DNA of 35,182 bases from Kordia sp964351775 (GTDB lineage: Bacteria; Bacteroidota; Bacteroidia; Flavobacteriales; Flavobacteriaceae), in contig CAYGPQ010000049.1 of assembly GCA_964351775.1 (NCBI GenBank), forward strand, positions 1-35,182. The letters run 5' to 3'. This document shows, piece by piece, positions 24,002 through 32,219 of this stretch. The notes beneath the pieces are model-generated. The model was not told the DNA's origin and ran no database searches. It saw only the letters and a list, made by a program, of their open reading frames with translations. A program made the position numbers and the translations under genes. Numbering within the stretch: position 1 is the first letter of the stretch; the number at the start of each line of letters is the position of its first letter.

Positions 24002-24805
24002 TATTTTTACAATGGTATTGTTATGTACTTTTCCTGCAATTTCGTAACCTAAAGAAAGTATGTTTTCTTTGAACCAATCATTTGCTAAAATATCGTTGTG
24101 TGATAGTATTTCGAGAATTAGTATAGGCTTGCACCTTTTGATGATGTTGATCGCTCCTTTGAGCGCAGGGATTTCAAAACCTTCCAAATCTAGTTGTATT
24201 ATGGAGATATTTCTGTCTTCAGGGATCATACTGTCTAAGGTTTCAATGGTAATCGGTACAAATTTACCTTTTTTCGAATCAATTATTCTACTCGCGCCAC
24301 CTAAATGCCTTCCATCTTCGGTTTCAATTTGCAATTGAACTTGTGCTTTTTCTGCGCCCAAACCAACTTGAAAGAGGTGTACATTCTTTAGGTTATTGAT
24401 GAGAATCGTAATTTCAGCACATCTGTAATACTCTGGGCTTGGTTCAAAGGTCCACACTTGTGCTTTGCTTGTGATATTTTTTGCGATTCCTGGAAGAAAG
24501 TCTCCAAAGTATGCACCAGCTTGTATGATATCGCCAGTTCCGTAGTTATCAATAATGTATTGAATGGTAGCTGGTTCGTATACATTTCCTTTTAGTATTT
24601 CTTGCACTACTGATTCTTGTTGTGCAGCAAAAGGTGTGCAATATCCGCCATATTTGTTGTAAGCAATGGTACAGTTTAGTATAAATTCATCCTGAGTTAA
24701 AGAAGTAGTATACGTAGGTTTTTTAACGTGAGCCGTTTGAAGAATTTCTCTTTTGATAAACTTTTTTAGGCTTTTAGGAATTAATGATTTTATGGCGTTG
24801 ATCAT
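23990..24805 (-). CDS. FkbM-family SAM-dependent methyltransferase
   Basis: 271 aa. The Rossmann-type methyltransferase core is visible: GDIIQAGAYFGDFLPGIAK (about residues 90-108) as motif I, VWTFEPSPEYYRCAEI (about 116-131) as the acidic loop, and ISIIQLDLEGFEIPALKGA (about 200-218), the LD-x-EG-E signature of FkbM proteins. The leader of about 80 residues before the core is basic and may be a short substrate domain. FkbM enzymes O-methylate sugars or natural products, and the substrate is unknown here. No glycan or natural-product genes adjoin it. It sits between the ribosomal cluster terminator and carA. Confidence 0.85.
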   Translation of the reverse strand: MINAIKSLIPKSLKKFIKREILQTAHVKKPTYTTSLTQDEFILNCTIAYNKYGGYCTPFAAQQESVVQEILKGNVYEPATIQYIIDNYGTGDIIQAGAYFGDFLPGIAKNITSKAQVWTFEPSPEYYRCAEITILINNLKNVHLFQVGLGAEKAQVQLQIETEDGRHLGGASRIIDSKKGKFVPITIETLDSMIPEDRNISIIQLDLEGFEIPALKGAINIIKRCKPILILEILSHNDILANDWFKENILSLGYEIAGKVHNNTIVKIKHN

Positions 24806-24882
24806 TTTTTCAGTGGAATTGGTTCAACTTACAATTATAAGTTTGCCTTTTGAGACTAGATAGAATTGAGTTTCTCGTATAT

Positions 24883-24918
24883 AAAAAAAAGGATAAACTT
24901 AAAAAAAGTTTATCCTTT
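24883..24918 (-). terminator. Terminator of the ribosomal protein / rpoA cluster
   Basis: AAAGGATAAACTT (24888-24900) pairs with AAGTTTATCCTTT (24906-24918), a 13-bp stem with a 5-nt loop. On the minus strand a run of eight T follows. It lies 23 bp past the rplQ stop. Confidence 0.93.
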
Positions 24919-24941
24919 ATATGTAATGAATTGATTCTCAT

Positions 24942-25412
24942 CTATTCTTCTTCGTTTGAAGCTTGTGGAGTTTCTACTACTGGTGCAGTTTTGCTTCCGC
25001 CACCTCTTCTACTACGTCTAGTTGTTTTCGCTTTCTTCTCAGTAGTGTACGTTTCGTTGTAATCTACTAATTCGATTAATGCCATTTGCGCATTATCACC
25101 AAGACGATTTCCTAGCTTTATGATTCGTGTGTATCCACCTGGTCTGTCAGCTACTTTTACAGCTACGTCTCTGAATAATTCAGTTACCGCATATTTGTCT
25201 CTTAGTTTACTAAATACTAAACGACGATTGTGTGTCGTATCTTCTTTACTTTTAGTCACTAAGGGTTCAAAAAATAGCTTTAGCGCTTTTGCTTTTGCTA
25301 CTGTTGTGTTAATACGTTTGTGCTCAATTAATGAACAAGCCATATTAGCTAACATTGCTTTTCTGTGCGCTGTTTTTCTACCTAGGTTGTTTCCTTTTTT
25401 TCCGTGTCTCAT
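24942..25412 (-). CDS. rplQ: 50S ribosomal protein L17 (bL17)
   Basis: 156 aa. The conserved core MRHGKKGNNLGRKTAHRKAM to about residue 118 (MALIELVDYNE) is standard L17. A Lys/Arg/Thr-rich extension follows and ends in an acidic tail (ASNEEE), about 30 residues more than the E. coli protein. It is the last gene of the alpha-operon segment, 60 bp after rpoA, and is followed by the cluster terminator. Confidence 0.98.
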   Translation of the reverse strand: MRHGKKGNNLGRKTAHRKAMLANMACSLIEHKRINTTVAKAKALKLFFEPLVTKSKEDTTHNRRLVFSKLRDKYAVTELFRDVAVKVADRPGGYTRIIKLGNRLGDNAQMALIELVDYNETYTTEKKAKTTRRSRRGGGSKTAPVVETPQASNEEE

Positions 25413-25472
25413 GACATTTGTTTTTTACCTTTATCTTGCTACAACTTGTTTAAGGAGCAAAATATAAAGGAA

Positions 25473-26465
25473 TTAATCTTTATCTAATTTGTATTTTGAT
25501 AAGTCCATTCCGAAACTTAATCCTTTAACGTTTACTAGTTCTTCTAGTTCTGTTAATGATTTTTTACCGAAGTTTCTGAATTTCATTAAATCATTTTTGT
25601 TGTAAGATACTAAGTCTCCTAGGGTATCTACTTCTGCAGCTTTTAAACAGTTTAATGCTCTTACAGAAAGGTCCATGTCTACTAATTTTGTTTTTAGTAG
25701 TTGACGCATGTGTAATGATTCTTCATCATACGTTTCTGTTTGTGCAATTTCATCCGCTTCTAAAGTGATACGCTCATCAGAGAATAACATGAAGTGGTGA
25801 ATTAATGTTTTAGCAGCTTCAGTTAGCGCTTCTTTAGGATGTATAGATCCGTCAGTGATGATTTCGAAAACTAATTTTTCATAATCAGTTTTTTGTTCAA
25901 CACGAAAGTTTTCTATGCTATATTTTACATTCTTTACAGGTGTGTAAATAGAATCTGTAAAAATTGTTCCTAATGGAGCGTTTGATTTTTTGTTTTCTTC
26001 AGCTGGAACATACCCTCTACCTTTTTCGATAGTAATTTCCATGTTTAAGTTCACACTAGCATCCATATTACAGATAACTAAGTCTGGATTTAACACTTGA
26101 AAACCTGAGATGAATTTTTGAAAATCACCAGCAGTAAGTTGTTCTTTACCTGAAACAGAAATAGATACAGATTCGTTATCAATATCGTCTATTTGTCTTT
26201 TGAAACGTACTTGTTTCAAGTTTAAAATAATTTCTGTTACATCTTCTACAACACCAGAAATCGTTGAAAATTCGTGATCTACTTTGTCTATTCGTACAGA
26301 AGTAATCGCAAAACCTTCCAATGATGATAGAAGTACTCTTCTTAATGCGTTCCCGATAGTTAGCCCATAACCAGGTTCTAAAGGACGAAATTCAAATTTG
26401 CCATCGAACTCAGATGAGTCAATCATGATAACTTTATCGGGCTTTTGGAAGTTTAATAATGCCAT
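25473..26465 (-). CDS. rpoA: RNA polymerase alpha subunit
   Basis: 330 aa. The N-terminal dimerisation and assembly domain (about residues 1-230) contains FRPLEPGYGLTIGNALRRVLLSSLEG and the GRGYVPAEEN segment. The C-terminal domain (about 250-325) has LVDMDLSVRALNCLKAAEVDTLGDL and FRNFGKKSLTELEELV, the helix-hairpin-helix that contacts UP elements and activators. The acidic linker (ADEIAQTETYDEESLH) is typical in length. It lies 25 bp after rpsD, in the conserved order rpsM-rpsK-rpsD-rpoA-rplQ. Confidence 0.98.
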   Translation of the reverse strand: MALLNFQKPDKVIMIDSSEFDGKFEFRPLEPGYGLTIGNALRRVLLSSLEGFAITSVRIDKVDHEFSTISGVVEDVTEIILNLKQVRFKRQIDDIDNESVSISVSGKEQLTAGDFQKFISGFQVLNPDLVICNMDASVNLNMEITIEKGRGYVPAEENKKSNAPLGTIFTDSIYTPVKNVKYSIENFRVEQKTDYEKLVFEIITDGSIHPKEALTEAAKTLIHHFMLFSDERITLEADEIAQTETYDEESLHMRQLLKTKLVDMDLSVRALNCLKAAEVDTLGDLVSYNKNDLMKFRNFGKKSLTELEELVNVKGLSFGMDLSKYKLDKD

Positions 26466-26490
26466 ATTAAGAATACTTTCTGATTAATTA

Positions 26491-27096
26491 TTATTTAGAA
26501 TATAATTCTACGATTAATTGCTCTTTGATATTTTCAGGAATCTGAAGTCTTTGTGGAACTGATACATATGTACCTTCCATTTTTTCTCCATTCCATGTGA
26601 TCCACTCATATACGTGGTTAGCGTTAGCTAAAGATCTTTCAATTACATCAAGAGATTTAGATTTTTCTCTTACCCCAACTACATCACCTGCTTGAAGGCT
26701 GTATGAAGGAATATTTACTTTTTCTCCATTTACAGTAATATGACGGTGAGACACTAATTGTCTTGCTCCGCTTCTTGTTGGTGCTATTCCCATTCTGTAA
26801 ACTACGTTGTCTAAACGAGATTCACATAATTGTAATAATACTTCACCCGTAATTCCTTTACTTCTGTTTGATTTTTCAAACAAGTTTCTGAACTGACGCT
26901 CAAGAATTCCGTAGGTGTATTTTGCTTTTTGCTTTTCCATCAACTGGATTGCGTATTCAGATTTTTTTCCTCTACGTCTGTTGTTTCCATGTTGACCTGG
27001 AGGATAATTTCTTTTTTCAAAAGATTTATCTTCTCCAAAAATTGCTTCTCCGAATTTACGGGCAATTTTAGTTTTAGGACCAGTATATCTTGCCAT
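26491..27096 (-). CDS. rpsD: 30S ribosomal protein S4 (uS4)
   Basis: 201 aa. The S4 RNA-binding domain (about residues 92-155) shows SRLDNVVYRMGIAPTRSGARQ and HRHITVNGEKVNIPSY. The N-terminal part contains YPPGQHGNNRRRGKKSEYA and has no zinc-binding Cys set (C-minus form). S4 is a primary 16S rRNA binder and in several bacteria represses its own operon. Here an 84-bp foldable gap lies immediately upstream, unusually long for this cluster. Confidence 0.98.
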   Translation of the reverse strand: MARYTGPKTKIARKFGEAIFGEDKSFEKRNYPPGQHGNNRRRGKKSEYAIQLMEKQKAKYTYGILERQFRNLFEKSNRSKGITGEVLLQLCESRLDNVVYRMGIAPTRSGARQLVSHRHITVNGEKVNIPSYSLQAGDVVGVREKSKSLDVIERSLANANHVYEWITWNGEKMEGTYVSVPQRLQIPENIKEQLIVELYSK

Positions 27097-27180
27097 TTCT
27101 AATAGTTATTTATGAGAGTGATTATGAATTAAGGCTTTCTCCTTCGACAATCGTTAATCTCTCAATGAAAATTAATTTAA
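27097..27180 (-). promoter_or_regulatory. Structured intercistronic leader of rpsD
   Basis: On the minus strand GAGAG and CTCTC (27159-27163 and 27114-27118) bracket the region, with further pairing of ATTA/TAAT. An inner hairpin AAGG-AGAAAG-CCTT sits at 27131-27144. The AAGGAG inside the hairpin resembles a Shine-Dalgarno sequence. Because S4 autoregulates in other bacteria, this is a candidate S4-binding leader or an internal promoter region. Confidence 0.4.
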
Positions 27181-27570
27181 TTATACTCTTCTTCTTTTTG
27201 GAGGTCTACATCCGTTGTGTGGTAATGGAGTAACGTCGATAATTTCAGTTACTTCAATTCCTGCATTATGGATGGTTCTGATAGCAGATTCTCTACCGTT
27301 TCCTGGACCTTTTACGTATACTTTAACTTTACGTAATCCTGCTTCATGGGCAACTTTAGATGCCTCTTCCGCTGCAGTTTGTGCAGCATAAGGAGTGTTC
27401 TTTTTAGAACCTCTAAAGCCCATTTTACCAGCAGATGACCAAGAAATGACATCTCCTTTTTTGTTTGTAAGTGATATGATGATGTTGTTGAAAGATGCTG
27501 TTACGTGTGCAGCTCCAACTGACTCAACTATTACTTTACGTTTTTTTGTACTCTTGCTAGACTTTGCCAT
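27181..27570 (-). CDS. rpsK: 30S ribosomal protein S11 (uS11)
   Basis: 129 aa with the family landmarks VTASFNNIIISLTNKKGDVISWSSAG, MGFRGSKKNTPYAAQTAA and the C-terminal DVTPLPHNGCRPPKRRRV. It lies 11 bp downstream of rpsM. S11 is on the 30S platform near the Shine-Dalgarno contact. Normal length, no anomalies. Confidence 0.98.
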   Translation of the reverse strand: MAKSSKSTKKRKVIVESVGAAHVTASFNNIIISLTNKKGDVISWSSAGKMGFRGSKKNTPYAAQTAAEEASKVAHEAGLRKVKVYVKGPGNGRESAIRTIHNAGIEVTEIIDVTPLPHNGCRPPKRRRV

Positions 27571-27581
27571 ACTACAAAATA

Positions 27582-27956
27582 TTATTTAGTTGCTTTTTTC
27601 TTGTTAGCAACAGTTTTTCTTCTACCTTTTCTTGTTCTAGAGTTATTCTTAGTTCGTTGACCTCTTAATGGAAGTCCAGATCTATGACGAATTCCTCTAT
27701 AACATCCGATATCCATTAAACGTTTGATGTTTAACTGAACTTCAGTACGTAATTCACCTTCAATTTTAAAAGTACCAACTGCTTCACGAATTCTTCCGAT
27801 TTCATCATCAGTCCAATCTGAAACTTTAGTATCTTCACTAACTTTTGCTGTAGCTAAAACTTCTTTAGCTCTACTTCTACCGACTCCAAAGATGTATGTT
27901 AATGCGATAACTCCTCTCTTGTTCTTTGGAATGTCTACTCCTGCGATTCTTGCCAT
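27582..27956 (-). CDS. rpsM: 30S ribosomal protein S13 (uS13)
   Basis: 124 aa beginning MARIAGVDIPKNKRGVIALT, with the helix-two-turn-helix segment YIFGVGRSRAKEVL and the basic tail RGQRTKNNSRTRKGRRKTVA that reaches the P-site tRNA. Its ATG follows the rpmJ stop by two bases (TAGTTATG). Confidence 0.98.
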   Translation of the reverse strand: MARIAGVDIPKNKRGVIALTYIFGVGRSRAKEVLATAKVSEDTKVSDWTDDEIGRIREAVGTFKIEGELRTEVQLNIKRLMDIGCYRGIRHRSGLPLRGQRTKNNSRTRKGRRKTVANKKKATK

Positions 27957-27958
27957 AA

Positions 27959-28075
27959 CTATCCTTGTCTTTGTTTAAATCTAGGATTCTTTTTATTGAT
28001 TACGTATAATCTCCCCTTACGACGCACAATTTTGCACTCGGGACTTCTCTTTTTTATTGATGCTCTTACTTTCAT
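27959..28075 (-). CDS. rpmJ: 50S ribosomal protein L36 (bL36), zinc-free form
   Basis: Found by reading the gap between infA and rpsM: ATG at 28075, stop TAG at 27959-27961, 38 aa. It starts MKVRASIKKRSPECKIVRRK and ends RFKQRQG, the length and ends of L36. Of the zinc ligands of canonical L36 (Cys11, Cys14, Cys27, His33) only Cys14 remains; the others are Ser11, Asn27 and Phe33, so it is a C-minus, zinc-independent form. It lies five bases after infA and two bases before rpsM. Confidence 0.96.
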   Translation of the reverse strand: MKVRASIKKRSPECKIVRRKGRLYVINKKNPRFKQRQG

Positions 28076-28080
28076 GATTT

Positions 28081-28296
28081 TTAGTATCTATAAGTAATTC
28101 TTGCTTTTGTTAAATCGTACGGGCTCATTTCTAACTTCACTTTATCACCAGGTAATAATTTGATATAATGCATACGCATTTTGCCTGAAATGTGAGCCGT
28201 TACTATATGTTCATTTTCTAATTCTACACGGAACATAGCATTTGATAATGCTTCTATAATTGTTCCATCTTGTTCTATTGCAGCTTGTTTAGCCAT
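28081..28296 (-). CDS. infA: Translation initiation factor IF-1
   Basis: 71 aa with the OB fold of IF-1: GTIIEALSNAMFRVELENEH, HISGKMRMHYIKLLPGDKV and the ending YDLTKARITYRY. It binds the 30S A site during initiation. It is coupled to secY through TAATTATG. Bacteroidota commonly keep infA here between secY and rpmJ. Confidence 0.98.
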   Translation of the reverse strand: MAKQAAIEQDGTIIEALSNAMFRVELENEHIVTAHISGKMRMHYIKLLPGDKVKLEMSPYDLTKARITYRY

Positions 28297-28298
28297 AA

Positions 28299-29639
28299 TT
28301 ATGCAACTACTTTACGGTTTTTACCAGTTTTCATTAAACCATCATAATGTCTGTTCAACAAGTATGAGTTTATTTGTTGCATAGTATCTATGGCAACTCC
28401 TACCATAATTAGCAACGATGTTCCTCCGAAGAATAATGCCCAACCTTGTTGAATTCCCATGATATTACCGACAACTGCAGGGAATACTGCGATCAATGCT
28501 AAAAAGATTGATCCTGGTAAGGTTATTTGAGACATTATTTTATCTAGGTATTCTCCAGTTTCTCCGCCTGGGCGAATTCCCGGAATAAATCCTCCGCTTC
28601 TTTTTAAATCGTCAGCCATCTTGTTAGTTGGTACTGTGATTGCTGTGTAAAAATATGTAAATATGATAATTAAGAATGCAAACAACACATTATACCATAA
28701 TCCAAATACATTTTGAAAATTAGCTGCCATCCATTGTCCAACAGACGATTCAGTTCCAAGTCCTTGTGCTATTGCTGTTGGTACAAACATTAATGCTTGC
28801 GCAAAAATGATTGGCATTACACCAGAGGCATTTAGTTTTAATGGAATAAATTGTCTTGCTCCAAAAACATTTTTTTCATATCCACCAGTTGCTGTTCTTC
28901 TAGCATATTGTACTGGTATTTGGCGAACTGCCATTACCAACATGACACTTGCCAAAATAATGGCTAACCATATTACAATTTCTATAAGAATCAACATTGG
29001 TTTCCCTGAATTAGAAACAAATTCTTGTGCAAACGCTACTGGCATTTGAGCAATAATTCCTACCATAATTAATAATGAGATCCCATTACCAATTCCTTTG
29101 TCTGTAATTTTTTCTCCTAACCACATTGCAAATATTGTTCCTGTGACAAGAATGATTACGGAAGGAATAATGAAATCTAATCCTTTTCCTATGGTGAAAG
29201 CTTCAGGTGGAACTCCTAGTTGTCCTAATCCCCATAAGTAGAAAGGTGCTTGCACCAAACAAATAAGGATAGTTAACCATCTAGTGATTTGAGTGATTTT
29301 TTTACGACCACTTTCTCCTTCTTTTTGAAGTTTTTGTAGGTAAGGAATAGCGATTCCCATCAACTGAACTACAATAGAAGCAGATATATATGGCATAATT
29401 CCTAATGCAAATACAGAAGCCTTAGCGAAAGCTCCTCCAGTAAACATGTTTAATAGACCACCAAGTCCATCTTCAAAATTACCGGCAAACGCATCGCCAA
29501 GTTTAGTATAGTCCATACCTGGAAGACTGACTTGCGCACCAAAACGATACACTAATAAGAGTCCTAATGTTATTAGAACCTTATTTTTTAGTTCCTCAAT
29601 TCCCCAAATATTTTTTATTGTGTCAATAAAATTTTTCAT
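28299..29639 (-). CDS. secY: Protein translocase subunit SecY
   Basis: 446 aa with ten predicted membrane helices; the first is VLITLGLLLVYRFGAQ (about residues 20-35), followed by the plug-like loop with GGLLNMFTGG. Conserved elements include LGIMPYISASIVVQLM (about 78-93), GEKITDKGIGNGISLLIMVGI (about 175-195), the cytoplasmic loop with PVQYARR and the GIRPGGETGEYL loop (about 354-365). It forms the SecYEG channel of the inner membrane. It lies 15 bp after rplO in the spc operon. Confidence 0.98.
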   Translation of the reverse strand: MKNFIDTIKNIWGIEELKNKVLITLGLLLVYRFGAQVSLPGMDYTKLGDAFAGNFEDGLGGLLNMFTGGAFAKASVFALGIMPYISASIVVQLMGIAIPYLQKLQKEGESGRKKITQITRWLTILICLVQAPFYLWGLGQLGVPPEAFTIGKGLDFIIPSVIILVTGTIFAMWLGEKITDKGIGNGISLLIMVGIIAQMPVAFAQEFVSNSGKPMLILIEIVIWLAIILASVMLVMAVRQIPVQYARRTATGGYEKNVFGARQFIPLKLNASGVMPIIFAQALMFVPTAIAQGLGTESSVGQWMAANFQNVFGLWYNVLFAFLIIIFTYFYTAITVPTNKMADDLKRSGGFIPGIRPGGETGEYLDKIMSQITLPGSIFLALIAVFPAVVGNIMGIQQGWALFFGGTSLLIMVGVAIDTMQQINSYLLNRHYDGLMKTGKNRKVVA

Positions 29640-29654
29640 GCTTCTATGTAGAAA

Positions 29655-30107
29655 TTATAAAGTTACTGCTTCTCCTCCTGCTGCTTCAATAGCTGCTTTA
29701 GCTGAAGCTGTGAACTTGTGCGCTGTAACCTTTAATTTTGATTTAAGTTCACCTCTTCCAAGGATTTTTACCAAATCGTTTTTTCTAGCTACTCTATTAG
29801 CTACTAATACTTGTAAATCAACAGTATCGGTGATTTTACCTTCTTCGACTAATTCCTGTAATCTATCAAGATTTACACCTTGATATTCTTTACGATTGAT
29901 GTTTGTAAAACCAAACTTAGGAACACGTCTTTGCAGAGGCATTTGACCACCTTCAAATCCAATTTTCTTTGAATAACCCGAGCGAGATTTAGCTCCTTTG
30001 TGACCTCTTGTTGAAGTACCACCTTTTCCTGAACCTTGACCTCTACCTACTCTTTTGTTATTACTTTGAACTGAACCTTCAGCTGGTTTTAAGTTACTTA
30101 AATCCAT
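29655..30107 (-). CDS. rplO: 50S ribosomal protein L15 (uL15)
   Basis: 150 aa. The Gly/Arg-rich N-terminal arm (RVGRGQGSGKGGTSTRGHKG) and the GGQMPLQRRVPKFGF motif are diagnostic. The C-terminal globular part ends AAIEAAGGEAVTL. It lies 15 bp after rpmD. Confidence 0.98.
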   Translation of the reverse strand: MDLSNLKPAEGSVQSNNKRVGRGQGSGKGGTSTRGHKGAKSRSGYSKKIGFEGGQMPLQRRVPKFGFTNINRKEYQGVNLDRLQELVEEGKITDTVDLQVLVANRVARKNDLVKILGRGELKSKLKVTAHKFTASAKAAIEAAGGEAVTL

Positions 30108-30122
30108 AACTAGTTGTTATTT

Positions 30123-30302
30123 TTAAGCTTCTTCGACAGAAACTAAATGTTTAACTTTATTTACCATTCCAAGGATGTTTGGTGTAGCTTCGTGTTCTAC
30201 AACCTGACCGATCTTTTTAAGACCAAGCGCTTCTAGTGTTCTCTTTTGATTTTGAGGACGACTAATTATGCTTCTTACTTGTGTTACTTTGATTTTTGCC
30301 AT
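30123..30302 (-). CDS. rpmD: 50S ribosomal protein L30 (uL30)
   Basis: Read directly from the gap between rpsE and rplO: ATG at 30302, TAA at 30123-30125, 59 aa. It begins MAKIKVTQVRSIISRPQNQK, continues RTLEALGLKKIGQ, and ends KHLVSVEEA. This fits the short bacterial L30 with its RTLxALGLxK motif and the position expected for the spc operon. Confidence 0.96.
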   Translation of the reverse strand: MAKIKVTQVRSIISRPQNQKRTLEALGLKKIGQVVEHEATPNILGMVNKVKHLVSVEEA

Positions 30303-30314
30303 TTTATCCTTGAT

Positions 30315-30839
30315 TTATCCTTTAAATACTTTTTCTAAAGAAATTCCTCTTTGTCTTGCAACAACACCAGCATCTCTTAATTGTAATAAAGCATCAAATG
30401 TTGCTTTTACTACGTTGTGAGGGTTTGATGATCCTTGAGACTTAGATAGTACGTTGTGAACTCCGACAGCTTCTAATACTGCACGTACAGCTCCACCTGC
30501 AATAACTCCCGTACCGGAAGATGCTGGTTGAATATATACTCTTGCTCCACCGTATTTACCTTTTTGTTCGTGTGGTAATGTTCCTTTTTGTAAAGGTATA
30601 CGCACTAAGTTTTTCTTAGCATCTTCAATCCCTTTTGCGATTGCTGTAGCAACGTCTTTAGACTTTCCTAAACCGTGTCCTACAACACCGTTTTCGTCTC
30701 CGACTACTACGATAGCTGAGAAACCAAAAGCTCTACCACCTTTAGTTACTTTAGTTACACGTTGTACTCCTACCAAACGATCTTTTAATTCTAGTCCACT
30801 TGGCTTTACTAATTCTGCGTTTTTGTATTTCTGATACAT
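30315..30839 (-). CDS. rpsE: 30S ribosomal protein S5 (uS5)
   Basis: 174 aa. The double-stranded-RNA-like N-terminal domain has ELKDRLVGVQRVTKVTKGGR and FSAIVVVGDENGVVGHGLGK (about residues 17-60). The C-terminal domain has GTGVIAGGAVRAVLEAVGV (about 110-128). S5 lines the mRNA entry site and affects decoding accuracy. It lies six bases after rplR. Confidence 0.98.
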   Translation of the reverse strand: MYQKYKNAELVKPSGLELKDRLVGVQRVTKVTKGGRAFGFSAIVVVGDENGVVGHGLGKSKDVATAIAKGIEDAKKNLVRIPLQKGTLPHEQKGKYGGARVYIQPASSGTGVIAGGAVRAVLEAVGVHNVLSKSQGSSNPHNVVKATFDALLQLRDAGVVARQRGISLEKVFKG

Positions 30840-30845
30840 AGTTTC

Positions 30846-31199
30846 TTAGAATTTAAGTCCTCCTTCTCTAGCACCTTCTGCTAATGATTTTACTCTTCCG
30901 TGGTATAAATATCCACCGCGATCAAAAGCGATTGTTTCAATCCCAGCTTTTAAGGCTTTTTCAGCGATTGACTTCCCTACTAAGGCAGCCACTTCTGATT
31001 TTGTTCCTTCTGCTTTGATATCTTTATCTCTTGATGATGCTGCAGCAATTGTTTTACCGTCTACATCATTAATGATCTGAGCATAAATTTCTTTATTACT
31101 TCTAAAAACAGATAATCTTGGTCTAGCTTCTGTACCGCCAACGATTTTTCTAATTCTGTTTTTGATTCTCTGTCTTCTTTCAGTCTTTGATAATCCCAT
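30846..31199 (-). CDS. rplR: 50S ribosomal protein L18 (uL18)
   Basis: 117 aa with the 5S rRNA-binding features RIKNRIRKIVGGTEARPRLSV, FRSNKEIYAQIIND and the closing FDRGGYLYHGRVKSLAEGAR. The start follows rplF after nine bases. Standard length. Confidence 0.98.
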   Translation of the reverse strand: MGLSKTERRQRIKNRIRKIVGGTEARPRLSVFRSNKEIYAQIINDVDGKTIAAASSRDKDIKAEGTKSEVAALVGKSIAEKALKAGIETIAFDRGGYLYHGRVKSLAEGAREGGLKF

Positions 31200-31208
31200 A
31201 ATTAATTA

Positions 31209-31751
31209 TTAAGCTGATTTACCTGCTTTTCTTCTTAATACTTCTCCAACGAATTTAACTCCTTTTCCTTTGTAAGGTTCTGGTCTACGGAACGCACGGA
31301 TTTTAGCCGCTACTTGTCCTACCAATTGCTTGTCGAAAGAAGTTAATTTTATAACTGGGTTTTTTCCTTTTTCAGATACTGTTTCAACGATCACCTCTGG
31401 AGCTAAGTCGATAACAATATTGTGAGAAAATCCTAGAGCTAATTCTAGTCTTTGTCCTTGATTACTTGCTCTGTAACCTACTCCAACTAGTTCTAATTCT
31501 TTTGTAAACCCTTTAGAGACACCTTCAACCATGTTGTTAAGTAATGCTCTATATAGACCGTGTTTTGCTCTATGATCTTTGCTTTCAGATGGACGTTCTA
31601 GTACTAATTGACCATCTTCTTGTTTCACAGTAATACTGTCAACTTGTTGTGTCAATTCTCCTAGTTTACCTTTTACGGTTACGAGACCTTCTTTTATATC
31701 TACAGTAACTCCTGCTGGAATACTTACTGGGTTTTTACCTATTCTTGACAT
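31209..31751 (-). CDS. rplF: 50S ribosomal protein L6 (uL6)
   Basis: 180 aa made of two related alpha/beta halves: the first starts MSRIGKNPVSIPAGVTVDIK, the second around YRASNQGQRLELALGFSHN. The C-terminal signature PEPYKGKGVKFVGEVLRRKAGK sits near the factor-binding site. It lies 18 bp after rpsH. Confidence 0.98.
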   Translation of the reverse strand: MSRIGKNPVSIPAGVTVDIKEGLVTVKGKLGELTQQVDSITVKQEDGQLVLERPSESKDHRAKHGLYRALLNNMVEGVSKGFTKELELVGVGYRASNQGQRLELALGFSHNIVIDLAPEVIVETVSEKGKNPVIKLTSFDKQLVGQVAAKIRAFRRPEPYKGKGVKFVGEVLRRKAGKSA

Positions 31752-31769
31752 TTCCGTTAGTCTTTTTAA

Positions 31770-32168
31770 TTAGTAAACGTAACATAAAACTTCTCCACCA
31801 ACATTTTCACGTTGAGCTTGCTTTCCTGTCATTACTCCGTGAGAAGTAGATACAATTGCAACACCTAAACCGTTTAATACTCTTGGAAGTTCGTTAGCTC
31901 CAGCATACTTACGTAAACCTGGCGTACTGATTCTTTGAATTTTCTTGATTACAGGCTCTTTCGTCATCTTATCGTATTTTAAAGCGATTTTGATGCTTCC
32001 TTGAACTTTTGAATCTTCAAACTTGTAGCTTAAGATATATCCTTGATCAAATAAGATCTTGGTAATTTCTTTCTTAAGTTTCGAAGCTGGAATTTCCACT
32101 ACTCTGTGTCCTGCACTGCTAGCGTTTCTAACTCTAGTTAAATAATCCGCGATTGGATCTGTATACAT
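31770..32168 (-). CDS. rpsH: 30S ribosomal protein S8 (uS8)
   Basis: 132 aa beginning MYTDPIADYLTRVRNASSAG, with the conserved C-terminal motif ISTPGLRKYAG and STSHGVMTGKQA followed by GGEVLCYVY. S8 binds 16S rRNA helix 21 and, in E. coli, represses the spc operon by binding its mRNA. A foldable 62-bp gap precedes this gene. Confidence 0.98.
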   Translation of the reverse strand: MYTDPIADYLTRVRNASSAGHRVVEIPASKLKKEITKILFDQGYILSYKFEDSKVQGSIKIALKYDKMTKEPVIKKIQRISTPGLRKYAGANELPRVLNGLGVAIVSTSHGVMTGKQAQRENVGGEVLCYVY

Positions 32169-32182
32169 ATTTATTTATTTGC

Positions 32183-32219
32183 GGTTTTGGTTTTCAATAC
32201 GAGTATTGAACCTGAAACC
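32183..32219 (-). promoter_or_regulatory. Intercistronic hairpin upstream of rpsH
   Basis: On the minus strand GGTTTCAGGTTCAATAC (32219-32203) pairs with the sequence at 32200-32183 (GTATTGAAAACCAAAACC). The CAATAC/GTATTG stem is continuous, and the outer part has a few extra bases and wobbles. It occupies most of the 62-bp rpsN-rpsH gap and lies about 15 bp before the rpsH start. Candidate S8 autoregulatory site or RNase processing site. Confidence 0.5.
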
